In this document: positions 50,629 through 58,600 of the stretch, one piece after another
Position numbering within the stretch: position 1 is the first letter of the stretch
How the letters are laid out: the number at the start of each line of letters is the position of its first letter
DNA from: Cristatella mucedo
Taxonomy: Eukaryota > Bryozoa > Phylactolaemata > Cristatellidae
Direction: 5' to 3'
DNA: 64,000 bases
NCBI GenBank assembly: GCA_009760855.2
Contig: WPIO01000062.1
Coordinates: 126,001 to 190,000, forward strand
The notes under the pieces: generated by a model
Seen by the model: only the letters and a program-made list of their open reading frames with translations
Databases searched by the model: none
Told to the model about the DNA's origin: nothing
Program-made: the position numbers and the translations under genes

Positions 50629-52545
50629 TAGCATAGAGCACTGCCTATCTCTGCTATGCTTAGTAATATTACAAATAATAATAATATGTTTGCATCTCAG
50701 TGGGAGACTCCAGAGTATTGACGTGAAGGACAAAGATCATCCGAGGTACCTCTGAAATATGGGTTACTTCAGGGCTCCGTGCTAGGTCTGGTTCTTTTCA
50801 CGGTTTATACTCTTCCTCTTGCTGATGTGATTGCCAAGCACAATCTAGGCTTTCACTTCTATGCGGATGACACTCACTTGTACCTTTGCTTTGATCCCTC
50901 CCAGCCTTCGAGCACCTCGAATTCTCTCAACTCACTTGCTGCATGTGTTGATGACATCCGCGAATGGATGGCAGCAAACTTTCTTAAGCTAAACGAGGAT
51001 AAAAATCAACTGACTAGTTATGGGCAAACCCAGTTTGATTCAGAAATTGAAAAGGCTGACGCTCAAAGTTAGTTCTGCCAGCATATCTCCTGTTGAATCA
51101 GCTCGAAATCTAGGTGTCATATTCCAAAGTGGCCTCTCGTTAGACGACCACATCAGCTCCACAATCAAGTCTGCCTACTTTCAGCTACATAACATTGCTA
51201 CAATTCGGGCTTGTTTAGATAAGGATACCATGTCTAAGTTGGTCCATGCATTTGTGACATCCCGTCTTAACTTCTGTTACTCACTGCTTGCTGGCCTACC
51301 GGCATGTGCAATCAGGCGATTGCAGCTGGTGCAAAACTCGGCAGCTAGACTTGTCTGCCGTGAACATCGCAGTTACCACGTCACACCACTTCTCGCTGAC
51401 CTGCACTGGCTACCAGTCAAGCAACGGATCGACTTCAAGGTTTTGTCGCTCACTTTTAGGTCCCTTCATTCTATGGCTCCAGCCTATCTCTCAGATATGC
51501 TCCTCCACCAGGCCAAGTATCGTAACACCTGCTTTTCGGAATCCAACAGTTTACCACTACCTCGTACAAACCTCAAATCCTGTGGAAACAGTGCCCGTGT
51601 TGCTCTTGTTCGTATGCTCCCAAAGCCTGGAACTCACTCCCGAATTGAGTCAGAACATCCCCTGACCTGACCACATTTAAAAAGAACTTAAAAACACCTA
51701 TTTATGACAACATTTAGTGGGTCCCTGTGATTCGTCCTTGATGTGCTTATGCGTGCTGACACTGTGCATGCTGCACTAACCACATCTGCATGCTGACCCT
51801 GTGCATGCCACCCCTATGTTATTAACTATGTTATTCATGTTGTTTATCAAGCATGATATTACCCAACATTCAATCGTGCTTCCCTTTGCAGCAAATGTGA
51901 GCGCCTAGAAAGAGACTGAGTTCTCTGAGGGCACTTTATCAAGTGCACTATTATTATTATTTTTATTATTACCATTAATACATCTAATAAGAATAGACCT
52001 TTAAAAGCACTACCTTGTACATCCGTGTATAAAAAACGGGGAGTACAGTGTGATAGCCATTACAATCCATACAGGCATGTAGAGAAACAAAAACTTACGG
52101 CTATAAAGTGAGACTTCACCATCTCCAGGGTCTTGCATCGATTCTCTGGGTTGGGGTGGTCGATATATTTCTTCAGTGAACTCTGGATAGTCCTATGCAG
52201 ATACCAACAACATGTAATAAGAATAAGCATACAATCAGTGTGCAGATTTTTCATATGACGATTACAGGTCATAATCCGTGAGAAATGAGACATGCCACAG
52301 ATAAAATAACGTCTGCTGAGCCTTGCTGGCAGTACCTCTCAGCAAGCATGAATAAAGATGCCTAATGCACGTTATGGGATACAAAATCCAGTCAGTGGCT
52401 TGCATTTGTTTTATCGAACCACACATATGCAGTCAACTGACACACAGAGTACTAATTATTTAGACAGTGTGTGTACTTTTTATACATGTACATATATATG
52501 CCTGTAGGGTACACATGCACACATGCCCACACAAAAATATATACA

Positions 52546-52609
<64 letters not shown>

Positions 52610-55600
52610 CGGTATACGTGACTACTGCATCTACCTGTACATTTATTAACCAGCATCTCTCTCTCTATATATCTATATATATATATATCTAGATATAGAT
52701 ATATATATAGATATATAGATATATATATATATTAGATTGATCTATATGTGATATATAGTGAGGACCTGTATATGTGTGTGAGTGCATGTAGATGAGTGTA
52801 TGAGTGTGTGTGTGTGTGTGCGCGTGTGTGTTGTGTGTGCATGTGTTGTGTGTGGGTTGTGTGTGTGTGTTGTGTGAGTGGGTGCTACCGCACGCATGTC
52901 TGTGTGTGTGTGTGTGTAGCCTGACGTGTATGTGTTTTGCCTGATACGTGTGTGCGCGTTTGCACACTTGCGTGCAGCCTGACAGCCAGCTGGAAAAACA
53001 ATAGATTCTCCACTTGCTGTCACTCACCAATCTTGCCTTCTTAGCAATCAGTGCTAATGCTACACGGATGTTTTCCTTGGAGCCAGAAATGTGACAGACT
53101 TTGAAGTCGGAGCGTTCCTGCTGTTCTAACCGCACGGTAGCTCTTGATATTTCCTTGATTCTAAGTATGTTCCTACCACCTGAATAGTTGTACAGTAAGT
53201 AATAAGTTTGATTGACGAATACTTTTTGTATACTCACAACAACAGAAAAGCTGCATCAACATTCACCTGTCCCAATAACAGCTCCACATAAGGAAACAGG
53301 AATCATCATGCATCCCTTCGGTTTTCTTATCCACTGTGATGTTTCAGCAGCAGTTGGCTCGACACTGGAGTCAGTAAGCTGTAGACTCTTTTTAATCTGG
53401 AAAGCAAAGCAAAAGACGTGGCAGATGCTTATTTTACCCAAATGCTGGCGCAAAGGCAGGAACAGACTACTTTCTTTTCTTTTTCAGAAGATCACAATCA
53501 ATCTGTGGACGTGTGCCCTATTGTGGCATAAAACTGCTCTATTGTAGAAAAATTTCCTTCGCACGTGGAACAGCAAAGATCAAACCCCAAGTTAGAAATA
53601 AGTCTGCATTCACTCACGTCATAAGTTGCCATCATGGACTCGATTGCAGCTTTGGCAGCAGCAACATTGGTAGGCCGTGTTCCTTGCACCCTACAGAGGC
53701 TGTCAAACGGATTACCACCTACAGGAAGTTTGAGAAAAATGTCACCATTCCTGCTACAGATCAGCAAATTTAGGAGAGGTAGTTATCAAACAGGTGTAGC
53801 CGCCATGTATTTAGGCTGCAGCCACGTCAGTGTTAGGAGTGCACACTTATTGGTTATAAGCCGTGTGTCCGAAGCAAATGCATAACTTTGCCCGAGATCA
53901 TCCTCGATAGAAAAGGAACAACTGCTACGGTATGTGGTGCATTAAGTCGGGACACAGTTACCCCATCAAAGCTTCCGTTCTACCTACATGATATCCTCCC
54001 CTGAATATTTACGACCAATGGCAGCAAGCTGTTGACTGGGCCAGGAGAGAGTTGTCTAAATAAGGGACCAAGACGAAGCACACTGAAAGCTATCGTAAAC
54101 ATGTACAATCGCTAGGGACCATCCAACATGGCTGCCATTCAAAACCAGAATTTGTGACTTACTAAAGTCATGCCCTACCAATTAGCAGAGTCAAATACCA
54201 TGGTGCCTTGGCTGATGAGTTTAATTCTTTCCGTGATGGGTTTGTAACTCAAATTACTCGTATGTCAAATCAATATTGCCCATTGAAATGAATTGAAATG
54301 CCATTAATCCATTCCGGACCCACAAAAAACACGGTGATTTGTTGTCACATGTTTTTTAATTTAAAAAAATTTACTTATCAGTAATGAATATTGTTTAAAA
54401 CATGATACAGTAGAATGTACTACAATTAACGAGATTTTATTAATTATAATGTACAGCATTCACTTGGCGATCAGACAACTTAAAGATGCTGACGGATTTG
54501 GTAGAGAAAGCTGAAATGATTACCCGAATCTTATTCGCAGATTTGTGCCCTTATCACCACGCTGTCCTCACTTTCCACTGCGGGGGTTTTCGATAAAAAC
54601 CTGTCCAATGAGGTCTGCTTCACCCTCCCTTTTAGAAGAATGTTTCTGAAGTGAGTTAGGCATCTGTCATTAAATAGCTCAGTCGCATGCTCAGCTGAAA
54701 CTTTTTCAACTGTTTCTTTTTAATAAAGCCTGCAAGTATCTTTACATCCCTAGCATTTCCTTTGTCTCATTTGTTGAGATAACCTCCACCGTCTCACATA
54801 TTCCCATTTCCTGCCAAACCTCCATGTGCTGCTGCATCCGTAACTCCATTAGCTACTCTGTAATTCCTCGGTGAGCTCGTTAATGTCGCCCTCATCCATG
54901 TCCAGGCCTTTGGCCTTGCCCTACCCTTGCTGGCCTGAAAAACCCTACGCAGTTGTTCCTTCCACCATCTTGCTTGCATCGCTGACACACCCATTCGCAT
55001 TCATATATACATGAGAGCAATTCGGTTGCAATCACTTAAAGTGAACGAATGTGACAGGATGCTGGTCGGGTGTTGCAGCGTTCACTGTGACGTTCGCAGT
55101 GGCAACTAGCGGTGGGGTAACTGAAGCTGGCTCGTAACTCGACTTTTAGCTCTCAACTCAAAGCAAAAAATCGGTCGAAAGATAGCTCGAATCTCGAAAA
55201 AACGCGTAAGTTGGGACACTCCTAAGCCATGGTACCACTATATATACTATATACTGTATATACTCACTGATGCCTGCCATCTATAAAGGGACAAGTGACG
55301 TTGCTATAGTGGGACAAGAAATATCTCCTAAAAAACCCAACTAATGGTTGAATTTCATTCACTGCAAGAGATATAAAAAAACTCCTACTATGCACTCATG
55401 CCAGCACTGTAAAGGCATAGCCAAGTACTGGTTTGTCTGGCCTTGACCAAGACTGTGGCACTAAGACTGAAGGGGCGTTCTAGAGAAGGCCAAGGACCAG
55501 GGCTCACTGGCCTCCGAGTTTGAACTGTCCTGCCTGCAGTCATTCTAGTTTTCCTAGCTCTTCCTTCTTTACATATTCTGTATCTTAAGGATGAAGTAAA

Positions 55601-58600
55601 GACTCCTCTGATTACTTTGAAAGCTAGTGGACGTCAATGATACCGATCTTCTGTCTAGTAGAAACAACTCCAACAAGGGTACACATGCGTGCATGGGCAT
55701 GGGTAATGCTATTCACTTTCCATATCGATGGCAGACACCCCATTTCAATATGGCTGAATCCCCTAATATAAATCAATGATCAGTTGCAATACTTGCAAAG
55801 TACGTGTATGTTTTACTGGTCGGAAATTATTGCAAAACATGCTTATTCAATAAGTTGCAGATCCGATTCCATAGAAATTTTGCTCGAGCAGAAATTTTAG
55901 TTTTTACAAAACTGGAAATAAATAAATAGGATGCATGTATGATAACAGTAATCGATCCTTAACCTGCTTAAATCGTTGTCCTGATACGTTGCCATCTTTC
56001 TTGATACTTTCCTGTTAGCCGAAGCACAGTGTGACCTAAGATCAATCACCTATGAATTAGAGGTTCATAACCTAATTTCAGTCTCAAAACCCCTATGAAA
56101 ATCTAGTGAAAGCTATGGACCACTCCGAAAAAATGCATGTTAGCCAATAAACACAATTTTGCATGAAATGAATATATTCTATTTTATTGATAATTGATTG
56201 TATCATGTGGTGTATGACACACAAAAAGCATGCATAAGGTAATGATAATAACATTAAAAAGTTTATTATTCTTGCCACGTAAAAACTAATGAGCAATCCA
56301 TAAAAAATGAAATATAATTGCCAAATGTTAATGAAACAAAAAGCAGTAACTGTTCTCAAAATTTTTATTTCGATGAGAAGGTTGTTGCTGGACTTGAATA
56401 AGAAGATTAAACTGTGGAATGGTCTGGGACAACATGGGATGTAAGGCATCGTTAACATCCAATCTATTTCGACTTTTTGCTTTGATACAAGCTATGCAAT
56501 AGCTGACTCATAATAGTGTGTCTTAGCTAAGAGAATCAGAGCGCCTATAGCTTCCTTTACCAGATAAAATTTGGGCTTGTTTAATGCACACGAATACTGT
56601 CCGAATGTATACTTACATTTGTAAACGGTTTGCTCTCAGTTGTACTTATGCCTTCATCCTACTATGCCGTCTAGCATCTCAAACTCTCTCAGCTTCCCGT
56701 GTGCGCATTGTGCATTGCTGACAGTCGCACTTGTATGGCAGTAAACTTGCTTGAATTGGATGACGATAAAACCAGCTTACAAACCATGGGAAAACGTATA
56801 GGTACTCAGAAATGAGAAAGCCTGGCCCTCAAAATGGGCTCCGCTTACACAGTCTTGTAGCCTATGCACGGAATCTGGGCCCTCGTCGAAAATGACTTGT
56901 CACTACGTGACCACATCAACTCCACAGTCAACTCTAACCACTTTCACATACCCGCAATATAATTCATTTATAAATATAATGTATTTGTAGAGCGCCCCAA
57001 GAGAAATTCTCTATTCAGGCGCTTCACATGTGCCTCGGGGTTCGAGCCCGCGACCTCAGCCAGACGTGTGTCGTGGCGAGCACCTTAACCATTGCACCAA
57101 ACCAGCTCGGCAAACTCATCTGTCTAGCACCCTAGGAGAGCCTAATCTCTATTCAGATGCTTTACATGTGCTATAGGGCTTGAACCTGTATAATTGCAAA
57201 CATTCTTTCTTGCTTAGTTGGGACACCAAGGGCAAGCTGCCATGACCCAAATACATTTCTTTCACTCACTACTTGTAGGTCTTACCACCTGCGTAATAAG
57301 ATGCTGTAATAAGTTGGTGTAAAACTATACTGTTAGGCTAATCTATCATAAACATTGCAACTGCGCATTACCCCATTTTCACTCTAATCTGCACTAGCTC
57401 TGCATTAAGCGGTGTATCGTCTCCAGAAAATGCTGTCACTCACCATTAGGTCCCTCCATTCTCTTGCTCCATGCTACCTATTCGAGTTACTTTCTCATCA
57501 GGCCTCGCGCCACACCCCCTCATCTAACATAGGTCATTTTGTCATGCCACTAAGTTCAAACCCCTTGGAGAACGTGCCTTCAGTTTGATTACTCGAAGCC
57601 TGAAACTTGCTTACAACTGATTCTCAAAATCTACTAAGTTGACCTTAGGACTGATCTAAAAGGAGCAAACAAGCTATTGATATAAAAAAAAGCAAGAAAC
57701 CACCTGTTCCCAAAGCGTTTGCTTAGTCCTTATGCCCACATGCATATAGACACTTTGCATGTTAACCAAAAACCAATTGAGATAATTTCTTACCAGCATA
57801 GTAAAGTGCCTAGAAAAAGAATGCACTTCCTTAAGTTTAATGTAGTTAAGACCAATCTAATTGTTGGGGGCAAGCCAAGTGCCACCCTAAAGTTGGAAGG
57901 TCTCACCCTCAAGACTGGTTCATTTAGCATAATTCCCTGCCGGCTGCCCATAATCTGGGTGTGTTACTCTAAAACGAATAGCCATTAGATGAGTACACAT
58001 TCCCTCCACACTCAAAATCAGCCAGCTTTTAGCTAAGGAAGGTCACTACAATTAGGGCTTACTTGGGTAAGATTACGACAGCCGAACTAGTTAACTCGTC
58101 TGAGACATCAAGTCTAGATTATGGCAGCTTCCTTTGTTAAATACCTACAGCATGTGCTCTTTATCGGCCGAAACTAGTGAAGCACTCAGCAGCCTTTCTG
58201 GTCGGTCATCAACAGTATGGCTGCCTCATCGCCGGACCTCTGTCAGAGCTTTCCTGGCTCCTATCAAGCAGCAAATCGTCTTCAAGATCCTCTGGCTTAT
58301 AGGCTGCTTCACTTGCTTGAACCAGCCTATCTATGCAACATCCTTGCTTCTCCAGTGCGCTCTAGCTCTACCCACTCCCCGGCTTCCAGTCGGCTCACCA
58401 TTCCTTGTCGTAAATTAAAATATTTTGGTGATTGGGCTTTCAGTTTTCATGCACCGAAAGTCTGGAACTTGCTTCAGGCTTCTGTCAATGCCTACATTGA
58501 CAGTGCACAGATTTTAGTCTCAGCCAAAGACACGTCTGTGCCACGCATATTCTACTGTGTCCCAGTGAACTAGTCTTTTTTCTATTTTTCTGGTATTCCT

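Larger units (their letters stand above)
56640..57830 (+). mobile_element. LINE copy, second subfamily, interrupted by SINE A
   Basis: Plus-strand remnants follow ORF2 order: [13 protein letters not shown], then after the [24 protein letters not shown] and NPLENVPSV. The end AGTGCCTAGAAAAAGAATGC is a diverged tail. Heavily decayed. Confidence 0.75.
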
